The notes beneath the pieces were generated by a model. The model was not told the origin of the DNA and did not search any database. It was given only the letters and a program-made list of their open reading frames with translations. Source: Apostichopus japonicus (lineage: Eukaryota > Echinodermata > Holothuroidea > Aspidochirotida > Stichopodidae). Taken from it: DNA of 64,000 nucleotides. Location: positions 1,004,501 to 1,068,500 of the forward strand of contig NC_092576.1 of NCBI RefSeq assembly GCF_037975245.1, read 5' to 3'. The position numbers were made by a program, and so were the translations under genes. This document shows positions 47,990 to 60,916 of the stretch, piece by piece; positions within the stretch are counted from its first letter, which is position 1, and each line of letters opens with the position of its first letter.

Positions 47990-48898
47990 CTGATTGATCA
48001 TTGTGTGAGAAGTCTCCAAAATCTGCAGTATCAGTTTGAGCTGGTAAATCCTCTGCAAGACAGAAAATAAAGAAAGAGATTTTAACAACAGTTTTGTTGT
48101 ATTAAGCCTAGGATGACGATAATATATTTACTTTGTGATTACGATTACTTCAAGGCCTGTATCCAAGAAAAGGGTTGTAACTGTTCAGTTGGTTAAACTT
48201 GTATTAGTTCAAAATATATATAAACAAGGCATCTTCAACAAGAAATACAGCATATTTCAAAGACCATACCAAGGGGAAAAAACTTTGAATTCATTGCAAA
48301 GTTTTACCAGCACCAGCAACCCACTTCGTTCCTGTGACAAATTGTACACAGAACGTACACCCAGCCAACCTTTTTGTTTCAGCATAGCCTGGACTTTGAA
48401 TAACAGTTTAGTCAACGTTAGAAATTAGCTAGAGCTGTGTACATTTTTTACAGCGTAGGCCTAGGCTAGTTGAGAACGACTGTGGTTACTGTAACGGTAC
48501 GAACTCGAATGACGCAGTTTCCAGTCGAATATTTCATTCATTTTCAAAGTAATATTTCAAGAATACTTTAATACAACTCACCAACTGATTGTGTAAGTTT
48601 AGATATAGTCCTGGAGATTTTGGATACGTCGGTAAACTTCATATAACATTGCCGATGATACCGGCACCTTGTTGAGTCCAACGTCAAGTTGAGGTCTGCA
48701 TTTTCAGAAAGAAATAGTATTGGCAAAATCCCTTAATTCTCCACCTCAACCCTCCATTCCTTAGCACATCTGATTACTTTAGCTTTGAAGATATTGGTTA
48801 ATGCAGTCACTTTCCCTGAGGCTGTCTTTGAAACATGGATAATGCATTCTAATTTCATTTTCGTTCTGCAGGTCCGCCTTATTACTAGTTGACGCCAT
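47990..48898 (-). CDS. small spliced gene of unknown function (first three coding exons)
   Basis: Minus-strand exons are 48898-48811, 48695-48582 and 48052-47990, with phases 1, 1, 1 and GT/AG borders (GTGACT, GTGAGT, GTAAGA donors; acceptors GAAAATGCAG and CTGTCTTGCAG). The protein begins MASTSNKADLQNENEIRM and continues TRCRYHRQCYMKFTDVSKIS and EDLPAQTDTADFGDF. It is small, polar and likely intracellular; the DFGDF motif recalls adaptor-binding peptides but that is only resemblance. The last exon is uncertain: 47424-47252 (ESMNQGPAPKLLRS, stop) fits the phase, as does the exon at 34.9 kb. I do not recognise the family. Confidence 0.6.
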
Positions 48899-50940
48899 GT
48901 TCAAATGTTGCCAGGTGTTGAAAAGTATTGCGCAAGCCTGTAGAGCGATTGTGATTGGTTACTCGTGACATCATACGCTGTATTTTCGCCTTATAAACTC
49001 TCTCCAAATTTGATTAAAATGGTAACGGTTATTAATAACAACTGCAAAAATGTGCACGTTAGACAACTAGGAACAATCGATAATGGTGATTTCATATTAT
49101 TTTCATAATTATAATGGCATTTGTTGGTAGTCCTCTCTCTGTTGCAACGAACTTAAACGATTTTGGATTTCGACCCACGGTCTATATGAGGAAGTAACCT
49201 GTTCATGTGCTTATAACACTACGTATATGAACTGATTTGGACGTAAGTTTCAGTTCCACGTGTGTTTCTGTTTGTCTGGATTGCACGTCCTTGGTAAGCT
49301 ATTAAATTATATCATGTCCAACTGTCACGGGATGATAACCCTTTCGCTGGAAGCGTGCATCGCTTAATTCGAGTCATTTTACGATACACGCATAGTAGGC
49401 TGTAGGCCTATAGACACACCCCGATTAGCATTCGCATAGGAATAGCCCTATCCTATACTATACCCTACACTCTAGCCAGCTGTAAAATTACGCCTACGCA
49501 AGCCTAGCAAGGTAATGAAAATACCATTCGAAGTTAGGCCTAGCTTACCACCCATTATTCTATGGCAGTAATGGAGACTTAGGCAAAAGAACAAGATCTT
49601 GCTTGGCCTAGTTTCGGAATATGTTAACATGTTAGGTCTAGGCCTAATTACTTTTTTTTTACAAATGTTGGATAGGTAATACATGGTCATTCCATATCAA
49701 ATCACCAGATTTTGGAGCATGTTGTAGTTCGAAATTTTTGAAAAATTCCCAAATATATTGTATGATTGGAACACCAGTCAGAAATCAGACTGCGACTTTT
49801 GACCGTTATTTCGCAATCATTAAACACTTCGCAAAACCGGTGAAATGCATTGTGGGAGTTTAGCCCACTATATTAGCTCACTATATTTCAGTACACTGCA
49901 GCTTGGATATCGTCTAAAAATCCGTTTTAATACATATTCGTAGAGCAGCAATCGAATTGCTTGAAGCAAAACTTTGAAGAAAAGAAGTTGAATATTCCTT
50001 AAATATCTGTTTGCGACTATGTCGGACTCACGATGTGGATGAAATTCGGAAATTTCTTTGCCTCGGCTTGAAAAATAAAAACGAAACGCCGTGAGTAAAA
50101 ACCTTTCACCTTTCGAATTGCACATTTAACGTTTTCAAGGAGATACTACCTCCATCGTCCGGTCGATGGTAAAAAACAAATTAAACAATGATTTGGGGCT
50201 AAATTCGGAGTTGTTCCAGCATTCTGGTTTGAATTAAAGTGACTTTTGTAAGGTTGCTCTTGATCACCGGCATCAACGTATCCTATCGTGGTTAAGTGCA
50301 AATGTACATGTGTATGCACATTACCATAGCGTGTAGCCTAGGGTTATAGTTTTAAGTATTCTACAGTGCAGTATATTAATATTATTGTGTTTATGAATTA
50401 TGATGTTAGACATTGTTTACGAATACAATGTCGTTTCCTTGAATTTTGGAGGACTTGAGCTGTTCAAAGTAGGGTAGTGCTAGTACTCTAGTGACTGAGC
50501 AGTAGGACCCTACAGTAAAACTACACAATACTAGACCTATGCTGGTATTATTAGTGTACTACTGACTTCTGCCACTGGTGGTTGTCAGCACTGACAATAC
50601 CTTCATGTCCAGTACATATGATAGTACTTGAAAATTAAATAAGCTTATATTAAAAAAGATACTGCCTTGGTCGGCTCTGGTTAGTACTAAGTAGTTTTAC
50701 CCTTGTGTGATTTAATCAGGTTTACCTAGATACATAGGCTCACCTGTTAATTCTGGATAAAGTCACTGTAGGCTACATTGCAGGTTGGTCGAGTATCAGT
50801 GACAAGTGAACATTGGTTCTCAATTTTGTCCAAAGGATAAGGCAAAGGATAAGTCTGCACTGAATTTTCCTTCAGTGTTCGCAATGCATTTTGGTGGTAT
50901 TCTTTTGTGTGTGAATTCTTATTGCAGTTATTTATTTATT

Positions 50941-52489
50941 TTTTGGTTGTGCATGTGCCTATTTCACTTTGTTTCGAAGTTCTTCACCCTGTACTGTATG
51001 TATGTCTCTGTCATTTTCAGAGAGAAAATGCATTTACAAGTTCCACTACAATGTTATGTAATATGGGCTTGTTGCAAGTAGTCTCTGCCTGTTGCATTTA
51101 AAAGCAATGTGAAGTCATTCGTCATGTGACTTTATATATTGTCTCCTATTATCCAACGTTCTGTTAACATTTATTTTTGTTTTCTTTCTTTTTCAGGACT
51201 CTTTCTGCATCTGCGGGTTGGATTCTCCTATGTGGGCACTTGGGATATAGTACATGTATCAATATTCGAGAAAATTGTAGCCTGCAATTACTTCAAGTTG
51301 CTTCCTTAATGTGTTTGTTTTTACAATATTCACAGTTTCAACAAATATGCAAAGTGTAAAATAAAAACCCAACCATATTATCTTCATTGTCTTACATCAT
51401 GTAGCAAATATTGATGGAATTGCATGTGGTTGTTTTTGTAGGTCCAGTTTGAAATAATGTTGCGGTGGACTGGAAAATCAATTGTGCATCTTTTGTCCCT
51501 TGCAGAAAGTACACGAACCTAAGCATGCAATAAGGCCCAGGTTGATGTTTGTGTTCATGCATATGTGACATCTACCTTCGATAATTCACTATGTAGCCAC
51601 AATCTAATGGGTATAAGTGACCTGTTGATCTTGCTACTTGGTCACAGGGTCAAACATGACAAATTTCAAATAATGACAAGTACCATTGTACTGGATCTTG
51701 GTGTGATCACTGTGATGTTGTTTGGTGATAATATGTACATGTTATAGGGAGTAAATAACCCTATTGTGTTGGTACTCATCACGAATACTAATGAGGCCAC
51801 AATTTCAAAGTTAATTCTTCAAAAATATAGTTAGTGCCAGCAATTGGTCTAACTGCATTGAGACATTGTGGTTGTTGGCTGATGACAGGTAAATGATAAT
51901 ATTTGGTATATTGATTATGTATATTAATGAGGGGATGTGTCCTAATACTAATTTGCAAAACTAAGATTGGGTGGCCCATTAACCCTATACAGTAATATGG
52001 CATATGTTCACCAAGGTATAATAAATATTTTAATTAAAGCTTGTTTCAACAGACTACTAATTAAGTCATTTCCAGTCAATTTTTTCCAAGTCAGATCAAT
52101 TTGCTGGTCCTTGAAGAAATGCAAGTCGAGAAATTGTGAAAGTTTTGCTATCGCACAGGTTGTTACACTGTTACTTCACCCTGAATTTCCTCGTTACATA
52201 TTTGCTGACACCTCATAAACATCTTAATGTGCTTGCTAAGAACAGAAGTACAATGCTAAAGTCAGTTTTGTCAATCTCACTCACATTAACCTACCAAACA
52301 ATTATTTTTTCATGAGTGTTTGTTCATTGAGCATGAAACATATAGCCTTTGCTTTGGCCATACCAAAACAGTTCATGGAAGACATAGTCATCCAATTCTT
52401 TCATTTCACCTTTTAACTTACATTTATGGAAAAGCGTCTTTACACTGAATCTTTCGTGTTGCTTTGAAGTGTTTCGAATGATATTTAAG
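50941..52489. other. intergenic, with relic of the 290-bp repeat
   Basis: Around 51590-51880 the words GGTCACAGGGTCAAA, GGTACTCATCACGAATACTA and ATGAGGCCACA match the tandem repeat at 1-870. Nothing coding was recognised. Confidence 0.55.
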
Positions 52490-52740
52490 GTAGTCAGTAT
52501 AGGCCCCAAATTATAGCACGCTATAATTGCTAGAAGTTTTCAAAAATTACTTTCCTTGAGGTCTTTACTCTCCAAATGGTTCTCAGACATTTTGAGGAAC
52601 ACAAAAGGTGACTGAATGTCCCAGTGAGGAAAATTCCCTCGAAGGTTGTTATACAAACAGTTTAAGAATTTTGACCAAAGGTGAACATACTTTAATATCT
52701 AGCATATTTGTGGCAAATACAGCATACCTCTAATGGTAAC
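52490..52740. repeat. dispersed ~250-bp repeat (inverted relative to 22.7 kb)
   Basis: See 22738-22990; this copy opens GTAGTCAGTATAGGCCCC and runs to ACAGCATACCTCTAATGG. Confidence 0.8.
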
Positions 52741-52744
52741 ATGT

Positions 52745-53525
52745 ATGTTTATGTGTTTCATATAAATTTAAAATAGAGGTTTCCTAATGAGCAACTATCA
52801 AAAGTATAGTGTGTTCATATATTAGATGAACAGCTTAGTACAAACTACTGAGTATTGTTTACCTTTTCTCTAATTTATGACAAAAGTAACTCTTTTTTTG
52901 TTTCTTTGTACATTTATTTTAAGGCAATCAGTCTTTAAGGTAAAAGACATTTTCCTCCAATAAAAGAGAAATTCCTTTACAATTGGTTTTCTATTTGATT
53001 CTTTGTTTGTCAAAGGTGTCAGATCTTGTACCTCATACCACATGTCCATAAGACTACTAATATTTACAGTTCCTTAAAGACAAACATGCTATTCTGCTCC
53101 TCTGTACCTTTAAATGCAGTCCCTTGCAAGAGAGTTGTTACAGATATGCAGTTGCACATACTTATCCATCCCTATGCAAGTTATGCTACAAGCGGATACC
53201 TCCTGTGGGTGTTGTGGGGGGGGGGTGTTCCAATCACTATACTTTGACTTCACCTCTCATGGGATGCTAAGGAATATGCAGTGCAATGTTACTATGATTA
53301 GGCTAAGCACATGAATTCGCTATAGTAACCACACGCCACTCTTTGAATCGCATTCTCAAGTTTTCATAAGGAGTGTGATGTAGTATGCTAAGCACATCAC
53401 TTGTCTGAGATCCCCCACCACATCCCCAGCACACACCATCGTTGAAACGTGCAATTGAAAACGAACCAGGTGTTTGATTATCGGCTGCTACGTAGTGCTT
53501 ACGAGTATCCCTACGAACCGTGGAA
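52745..53525. other. intergenic, no gene seen
   Basis: AT-rich, with a G run at 53216-53226. No supported feature. Confidence 0.5.
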
Positions 53526-53527
53526 AC

Positions 53528-53945
53528 GTGTTGAATGTAGAGCTGGATATGATGCTAACTTCGTTACAAATTCAGTGATAGTTGTCTAACATCACTCGCG
53601 CCGTGTGGACTGAATTTTGACGGGTTGTTTTCTAGCAAACTGAAATTTGACGAATGTTTTCATTTGTGGTATGGATTTATCCAAGCAAAAACCTATCTAA
53701 ACCTTTTACATCTGCTCAAATCGATGAAGTATGTACACTGGCTTCTGCGTTGTTTCATTCCAGCGCATACGCTGTGTTAAATTTAGAGCTGTATATATGA
53801 TGCTAACTTGTTAAAATTTCAAAGATGGCGGTCCGACATCACCCGCGATCATCGGAGACATGTGAAATGAATTGTGTTCGGCCGTTTTCAAGCAGACTAT
53901 GATAATTAACGGATGTTTCTATGTGTGGAATGAAATTATCTAACT
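53528..53945. repeat. diverged tandem duplication, ~245-bp offset
   Basis: TAGAGCTGGATATGATGCTA at 53539 recurs as TAGAGCTGTATATATGATGC at 53783. The following blocks (GTGGACTGAATTTTGACGG against GTGAAATGAATTGTGTTCGG, then the CAAACTG, GTATGGATT equivalents) keep the same order. Insertions and substitutions are frequent, so it is old. Confidence 0.7.
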
Positions 53946-53949
53946 GTTT

Positions 53950-56150
53950 GTGAACATTTGGCGTTTGTTCCGGTATTTTAAGTCTTTTTTGAGTCGATTC
54001 ATGATCGGTCGCTGCGACTTTTGACCTAAAAAGTGTGACGTCACCAGAGCTTAATAAATTCCGGCGAACCCTGGGTCTGCTTCTCAACTGCACTATGAAA
54101 TAAGCATATTCAGAAAATTTCAGTTGCACTACTTCACAATTGGCCGACTTATCACACTTTGAAATTCCGCAATTTGTCGCCACCGTGGCATTTGGCATTT
54201 TTGTGGCTTTTGAGGTCTCATTTCTCAGCAATTAAACATCCTACTACCTTTCTATTACAGATGCATATAGAGTCTATCCCATAGAACAGGAATTTAATAA
54301 AAAAAATTAGGCTACAAACATATTTTCTTGTGGAGTTACGTCAACTTCAAAGTGTCAAAATAAGTTCGATTTTTGTACTTTTCACTCAAAAATTAGTGAT
54401 GAATTGCTCCTTAACCATTCCTTTAGGGTACTTTATTCTTTTAGAGGTTATTATTTCTAGTACAAAAAATACAAAATAATGATGACAATTCTTTCCTATA
54501 ATATATTTGCAAGTTGTGCAACTCTAAAGTTGCTATTTCATGCTGCGATTCATCTTGAGGAAGAGGTTTTGATGCCAAGTTTTTTACCAAAGTAACCATG
54601 TTAGAGCTGTCAGAGTTTCATACTTTAATTATAAGTATAAAGTTCTAACACCTTAACAAATTTCAGGGTTCTAGCTTTTCTCAATATTAATTTATGAAGT
54701 TGTTAAGTTGCTCCGATGTACAAAAGAGGTCGTCTTTGACAGCCAATAACTCTAAACGCGTCATGTTGAAAAAATCTGATATTTTTTTCTGGGAGAGATG
54801 TAGTACCACCCTGTTTGTACAAAAAATTTCAGGAGGGTGTTTTGCCTAATTTTGAAAAAAAAATCCACAAAATTTGCGATTTTTACAAAAACAACGTTTT
54901 GCCTGTTTTGATGTTCCACATGTTTTGAGCCTGGGTATTGTATTTCAAGGACCTTCAATTTAATACTGTGCAGTTTTTAATTTCATATAAACAAAAACTA
55001 TTTGCAATGTACCTGTCTGTTTCTGGTTTAATTCATTTAATTAAAAGACTTTACTATAAAATGAATATCAAACAGTACATACATGTACAGTGTGTACAGT
55101 ACATACATACATGTACTGGGTGTACATGCACAGTGTGTATTTAGTGTTATGTGTAAACATTGTCTTCTGGCACTCATTGTCCTTATCCAAATGCATCCCC
55201 ACCAAACATGATTGTAGCACAGCCTTTTACACTATATTATCGTGCAGATTTCAATGTCATATAATTTTTGGAGAGGGTGCAGCATCAGAGAGAAAAGTAG
55301 TGGCTCGAAGTTTGAAATACGTACCAACTCATCATTCCCTTACCAATGTTGGGACGCGGCCAAACGGGAGAGGGACGTACTGAGTAAGCCCGTCGGTAAA
55401 GATCGGTGACAACAATAAAGGCGACACTCTGATGTTAACGTTAACGTCTTCTTTATTTAATAAGGGAGGAAAAACAGCTTCAACCCAACAAGATCATTTA
55501 AGTATCGGATCCAGAGTAACGGATGACATCAGCCTAGCATTGAATGTTGGAGTACACAGAACCAAACATCTTATCTTACAAATCTTATTTCATATCGAAA
55601 CGCAAAACCTTCTCTTTGACTTCTGTTACGATATTTTCACTTTACTTTGTTTGTTTATTTGGAAACCCACGCTCGGAATGGCTGGGATGCACCACGCTAG
55701 CGTGCCTACCATTCAGCGGAGTGATTCAGTTCGCATCACTACCTACAAGCTGACGGAGTAATGTACATGTATACCATGCCGTTACTACATTAACTGCAGT
55801 ACGATACTATTATGTAGGGTGAAGAGGGTGTCCAGCAATTGGTCAATAGTGATACCCCCTTGAGGATATAGAAGTAGTACCAAGCTCTGAATATTCAAAA
55901 CTTCACCTCACTACACTAACATTGTCTATGTCACGGGTACTCCCGACATTTGTCATACAGTTATTACAAAAGAGAAAACCACGACACTGACACAGTGGTA
56001 GTCTAGACCTGGTCTAAGCTATACTGTAAAAAATAAAGTTTTAATTTAACGGTAAAATACCGGCTGCGAGGATTCCGGTGGGGCGACGTACTTTAACAGT
56101 TGCCAGTAGAAAACGTTAGGACGTTATTTTAAGAGTTAGGTTACAGCTTT
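53950..56150. other. intergenic; AT-rich and unassigned
   Basis: A palindrome GTTAACGTTAAC lies at 55434-55445 just after AATAAAG, which could be part of a solo LTR, but no TG/CA ends or target duplication were found. Frames at 53839-54231 (-) and 55432-55761 (+) lack recognisable motifs. A short TACAGTGTG-rich stretch is at 55080-55140. Confidence 0.45.
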
Positions 56151-56184
56151 CATCATATGATTTTTTTCGTGCACATTAAAGAAA

Positions 56185-56395
56185 TATCACTATAGTCTTC
56201 CATTGCGCACAAGCCAATGTTTTGTCAGGGTTCATTATAACTACAGTAAGTATGGTGCAGTCCCGTAGAGCTATATTTAAGTGCATGTTTTCATTGAGGA
56301 CTGTAGGGACGCAAGTTTTTCTGAGCAGATACAAATATTTTTAAGACATTGCGTCCCGCGGGCACAAAATTTAAAATCCTGGTAACCTAAGTTAC
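56185..56395 (+). pseudogene. partial copy of the transporter's 5' UTR exon and intron
   Basis: TGCGCACAAGCCAATGTTTT and GTCAGGGTTCATTATA parallel 14640-14675, and the match continues into the following intron (GTGCATGTTTTCAT, GACATTGCGTCC). The splice acceptor is gone and the donor context is altered. No coding exons follow, so this is a non-functional fragment. Confidence 0.75.
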
Positions 56396-58786
56396 CTTTG
56401 GTTGTGTACAAGAACCCGATTGGTTCTGGTGAAAGTCAAATGAATGTATTAGTGCAAGAGCATTACTGATCACTTGAAGATAGTAATGGCCAATACTTCA
56501 AAAATCTTGTAGGCAAATGAAATAAAATATAGCAACATTTACTGTAACAACTAAAGGAAACAGGCTCCGTGAAAGAGACTTGTGTTGCTAAGGACAGCGA
56601 ATCGTATCGTCTGATGCTATATGTGAATATGTATATTGATAACAGTCATATATGAAGAGTACGTGCGTTCCATCTGCTGTTCGACAAAAAACATCACTTT
56701 TTGTAAATGAATATTGCGGTAAAATATGAAAAATGTATACCACTAAGCTGAGTTTCACCGGGGCGGTCACAGCTATGCCGTCATAACATAACTCAGTGGA
56801 ATAATTCTAGAAGAACCAGAGTTCATTGCAAAAGTATAGAGCACGTCAAGTTGACACTCAGTAGTTTGTATGGTTTCTGCCTGCTCCGTATTTACATCAG
56901 TGGTCTAGCTTTCGGCTTCAAATGTCTATGTTCAGCTGTTGCAAAGACACTACCTGTGACTAATTTTAGCATGCTGTATTCTGCTAGAGAGTGAACGCTG
57001 TCAATTTGAAGGTATTAATTAGCATCACCTTCATAAAATTGTTAACCAACCCCCCCCCCCCCAGTAATCATTTCTGATCGTTCACTTTTCCTGAATGTTC
57101 CCAGCCTTCCACTTATTTCAGACTTCGTCAAAATTCTTGGAAGATAACCAGTAAAATCCTTTTCGGAATTTGCATCAGTTACACGTATTTGACTCTCTAG
57201 CACATTTTGGGGCGGACCTGTTACGGTGCACCGGTAACAAAGGACAATTGTTGCATAGTTCTGAATCACTGACTTTTATATGTGCAGAACCACGCAGAGG
57301 TGTATGCACCCCCCCCCCCTCCCCGTTTCAACCTAACATATCGGTATAATAGTTGTTATTAACATGACATAGCATTTGAAATTAAAATCGAATCAGCATC
57401 AGGTGCGTTAAATTATGTAGAAATTACTTGTTCTCAATTATAAAGCACCGTTTCTGTACGAATCACATGATTTTCTTTTACAACACTGTGATCATGTGAG
57501 CCTATGCCTAACTAGACAACCATTGTTAAGTCGTAACACCCACTACGTGACCAAGTAGGCCTATTATTTTTGTTTTCGACAGAATTTTACATATAGGTCC
57601 AAACCGGATCATGTGTGCAATAGTATGGTACCATATGTTACCATTCTTGTATTCATTTATTTATCTATTTATTTTATTCATTCATATTATTCGTATTATA
57701 TTGAAACTGACTTTTTATCTCCTAATTGTATTTCGATATTATCTCACACTATTGACAATTTTCTAGAACTTACACTTGGTTTTCTTAAAAAAGTTCACTG
57801 ATGTATTTATTTTTCGGTCTTTCATATAAACGGGGATAAGAAATTAACTCAGTATATCTCAAGTTTTAAACTTAAATAAGAAGACAGTTTGAAGTTATGT
57901 TACTGTTCTTAACTTAATTATTTTGTGCATGCCACAGCTAGAATGGTCATGTATGTTATGTTCCGTTGGTTCTTCAAATAGTGAAATATGTTAGAAACGA
58001 AAATATAGGGAAAACTGTACAGTAAAAAGATAATATAGACCATGCAGACCATACAGATTCTTTTAAATTATTCTGTTCCGACCATCTTTCTCATGGCCAT
58101 ACGTTTCAATTATCCTCCTGATTTGCTTGGCATTACTTGATATAATATCTTTCTTCCTTTCAGACTGAATCTCCATTCAAATTCGAAGGCAAACTACCAA
58201 ATTTGAAACAAGGTTCTTAATTATTTCAATTTTACATGTTTGGCTTCCTGTTCGTCCATTGTAGTAGCCTATATACAGCAGCTTGAACAGGTGAGGCGGT
58301 CAGTGTTGTTTTCAAGTACAAATGTAATGTATACTCTTGGCCCACAGATAAAGCAACCGATACATTCTTATTCATTAGCCCAAATGCAGCTGAACTTGGT
58401 TCGGAAGAAAAAAGGTTCCCCATACCAAACAGGCTAAATAAATCTGGTATTGACTTATGTAGGCAAGGGCAAGGCCACCTAAAGGATAACATTGTATCAC
58501 ATTTTAATATATGATCTTTCTCGTCGAAGGGTTTGATTGCGGTCACAATACCCATGCCTCAGGCGCGGTTGCAGGGATATCATTCCTTTTATTTTGTAGC
58601 CTTTAGAACACTTGATACAAATACAAACAAAATGATTTTTCCTGTTGGATTCCCCCCCCCCCACCCCGCAAGGATGATCATAGCTAGGTCTATTGTCAAA
58701 ATCAGAAGAATCGACAGCCTCATTACGCCTACGGCATCTTGCTTTGCCGGCCGTATTTTGATAACACCGTGAAATATCCGCATTAT

Positions 58787-58972
58787 TCATCTTGCAAAAA
58801 TTATGCAATTTTCTTCTGCTGTCAATTCCGTTAACAAGTTTGGAAAGTCTCTTTCTGAAGGAGCCATGGCCTTGGCCATTAATACGACCCTCTTCTTTCT
58901 GCGCCGTGGCCTTCGTCTTTTCATCAGAAGAAGCACGAATTGCGATGATGCTACAGCCTCCATGTCACACAT
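58787..58972 (-). pseudogene. possible Harbinger/PIF transposase N-terminus, copy B only
   Basis: A minus-strand frame encodes FVLLLMKRRRPRRRKKRVVL, then PSERDFPNLLTELTAEE, and stops. A run of arginines followed by an F..L..EL segment is the usual start of HARBI1-like nucleases. It is truncated before any catalytic Asp/Glu motif. Nearby sequence (CGTGCGCGACT, CACGATTTCGTCGCGC) resembles Harbinger termini. Weak but suggestive. Confidence 0.4.
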
Positions 58973-59154
58973 ATTTATTGCATACGACTGTCGTGTCGTG
59001 TAAATGACAAGTTATTCAAATGGAACAACTTTCTAACTGTGCGTGATAAATCGTGCGCGACTCAGGAAAACTCATTTACTCGCTGCGATTCCGGGCGTCT
59101 TGTAATATGCTCTACTTTGCGCTTCAAGTTGCTCACGATTCAGTTTCTGCGAAA

Positions 59155-59222
59155 GGTCCATTCACACGCCACGATTTCGTCGCGCACGTCTGTCGTGCAC
59201 GACAAATCGTGAGAAAAGGACC
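59155..59222. repeat. 68-bp palindrome, copy B
   Basis: ACGATTTCGTCGCGCACG pairs with CGTGCACGACAAATCGT, and outer GGTCC with GGACC. This copy is closer to perfect than copy A's. Confidence 0.85.
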
Positions 59223-59410
59223 ACCACATATGATGATGTTACTGATGATCTAATTTTGTACGATCATGTACTAAAAACTTACGATCATGTACTATAAATG
59301 CACGATCATGTACTAAAAATGTACGTTCATGTACCAAACAAATACGATCATGTACTAAAAGTATACGATCATGTTCTAAACATATCCGATCATGCATGTA
59401 CTACAAACGT

Positions 59411-59933
59411 CTACAAAAGATTTGGGTCTCCAAAGGCATCTGTAGAAAACAAAAATAAGGCTATACAAAACACTGGTACTATCGGTCCTACTATATGGAT
59501 GCGAGACCTGGAAAAATGACCTGGAAATGAACAAGGGGGATGAAAAGAAAAGCGATATTTTTCATAACAAATGCCTCAGGAGAGTGCTAGGGATAAGATG
59601 GCAAGAACGGGTCAGGACAAAGGAACTGCTAAAGAGAGCATAAATGGGACCACTAAGCATCGAAATTAAGAAAAGAAGATGGAAATTCATTGGGCATATA
59701 TTGCGCCAAAACCCTAACAACGACAGCAACATCAGCATGACTTGGGCACCAGAGGGCAGGAGAAAGAGAGGGCGACCAAAAACAACATGGCGCAGGACAG
59801 TAGACAAAGAGAGAGAGGGGGCTGGTTGGCGATCCTGGAATGAGGCCAGAAACGCAGCTGCCGACCAAGATAAATGGAGACGCTCTGTGGAGGCCTTATT
59901 TGCCTCTAGGCGAGAAGAAGACAGATGATGATG
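59411..59933 (+). pseudogene. non-LTR retrotransposon ORF2 3' end, copy B
   Basis: Same insertion as 42699-43199 with the same 11-mer duplications (59400-59410, 59934-59944). It is broken here: extra bases after GCGAGACCTGG disrupt the frame and an in-frame TAA lies at 59641. The shared site shows insertion preceded the segmental duplication. Confidence 0.9.
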
Positions 59934-60666
59934 ACTACAAACGTACGATGTACATCAAAACAAATACGATCATGTACTAATAATGTTATGTTAAAAAAAA
60001 GTGGCGTCTGCATACGCGTATGTATATTCATATATGGCGTATGCATACGAGTATGAATATTCAGTGTAAACTCATTAAGAACCATTAGGGGCGGGGACTT
60101 CGGTATCAACTTTGATATTCCTCGAGGTACAGTACTTTATAATCAACGGGTACCGTATCATACTACATTATTCATTTAAGGTGAGTAATAATACTGCACA
60201 TAGAGTACTACTGCTAGCTTAGCCCTAGGCTAGGCTCAAACTCAAAGACCCATATCTCTCCTGCACAAATAATTTCATGGCCCAGGTCACTTTATTCTCT
60301 ATTAAGGTCCATTGGTGCCAACTGTGCCATATTCATCAATCGCGCTCATCAGTACTATATATTTCTGGCAGAATCATTCAGAGTGAGACTGAGAGAAAAG
60401 GGCTAATAATAATTAAAACTATGTAGGCTTAAGGCGGTAGTTTAGTCTTTAAATCGCTCAAATAAAAGTATAGTTCATCAAATGCCAAAAATGTCCTACT
60501 TGGTATAAATGCCTCTAGTTGTAACAAAAAAATAAATAAAAAATGACGTCATGCAGATTGCTACTACTAGTAGTAGGCTCCTAACGTGTTGTTAAGTAAA
60601 CTCTGTACTGTACGTAGGCGTTAGCTTAGGCCGTTACGCGCCCTAGGCTAGTTATACTATGCTCAC

Positions 60667-60850
60667 CAGTTACAACTGAAGTAACATCCTTCTTCCTAAT
60701 TCCCAAGGATGACCTAATGCGTTTCAAAGTTGTTACGCCTATATCGAGCATATCTGCCATTTCCTCATTAGTAAAGCCCACTTTAACAACTCCTCTATTC
60801 GTTTTTCTGTAGCATCTTGGGAATCCGTTTCTTATAGCAAGTAGTAGTAA
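60667..60850 (-). CDS. helix-turn-helix fragment, copy B
   Basis: Same frame as 43986-44169 with one visible change in the recognition region (Ser to Gly in DIGVTTLKR). The exon-like end is followed by GTGAGC, a better donor than in copy A. No other part of a transposase is visible. Confidence 0.45.
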
Positions 60851-60893
60851 ATTGTTTTATTTTAAATATCCCGCGTAGGCTAAGTAAGGTAGG

Positions 60894-60916
60894 CCTATAT
60901 ATATATATATATATAC
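60894..60916. repeat. short AT microsatellite, copy B
   Basis: Expanded to about 10 AT units here; copy A has only ATATA at the corresponding place. Confidence 0.85.

Larger units (their letters stand above)
45889..49190. other. 3.3-kb block present only in copy A
   Basis: Copy B joins the two flanks directly at 62266. The block contains the minus-strand spliced gene at 48 kb plus AT-rich sequence with no other recognised feature. A deletion in B is the simpler reading, because the block holds a conventional spliced gene rather than transposon ends. Confidence 0.7.

Noticed and set aside
53839..54231. Minus-strand 130-residue frame
   Set aside because: No recognisable motif, it overlaps the diverged tandem duplication, and no splice context was found.
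55432..55761. Plus-strand 109-residue frame after AATAAAG and a GTTAACGTTAAC palindrome, considered as an LTR or gene
   Set aside because: No TG/CA termini, primer-binding site or duplication was found, and the peptide is not recognisable.
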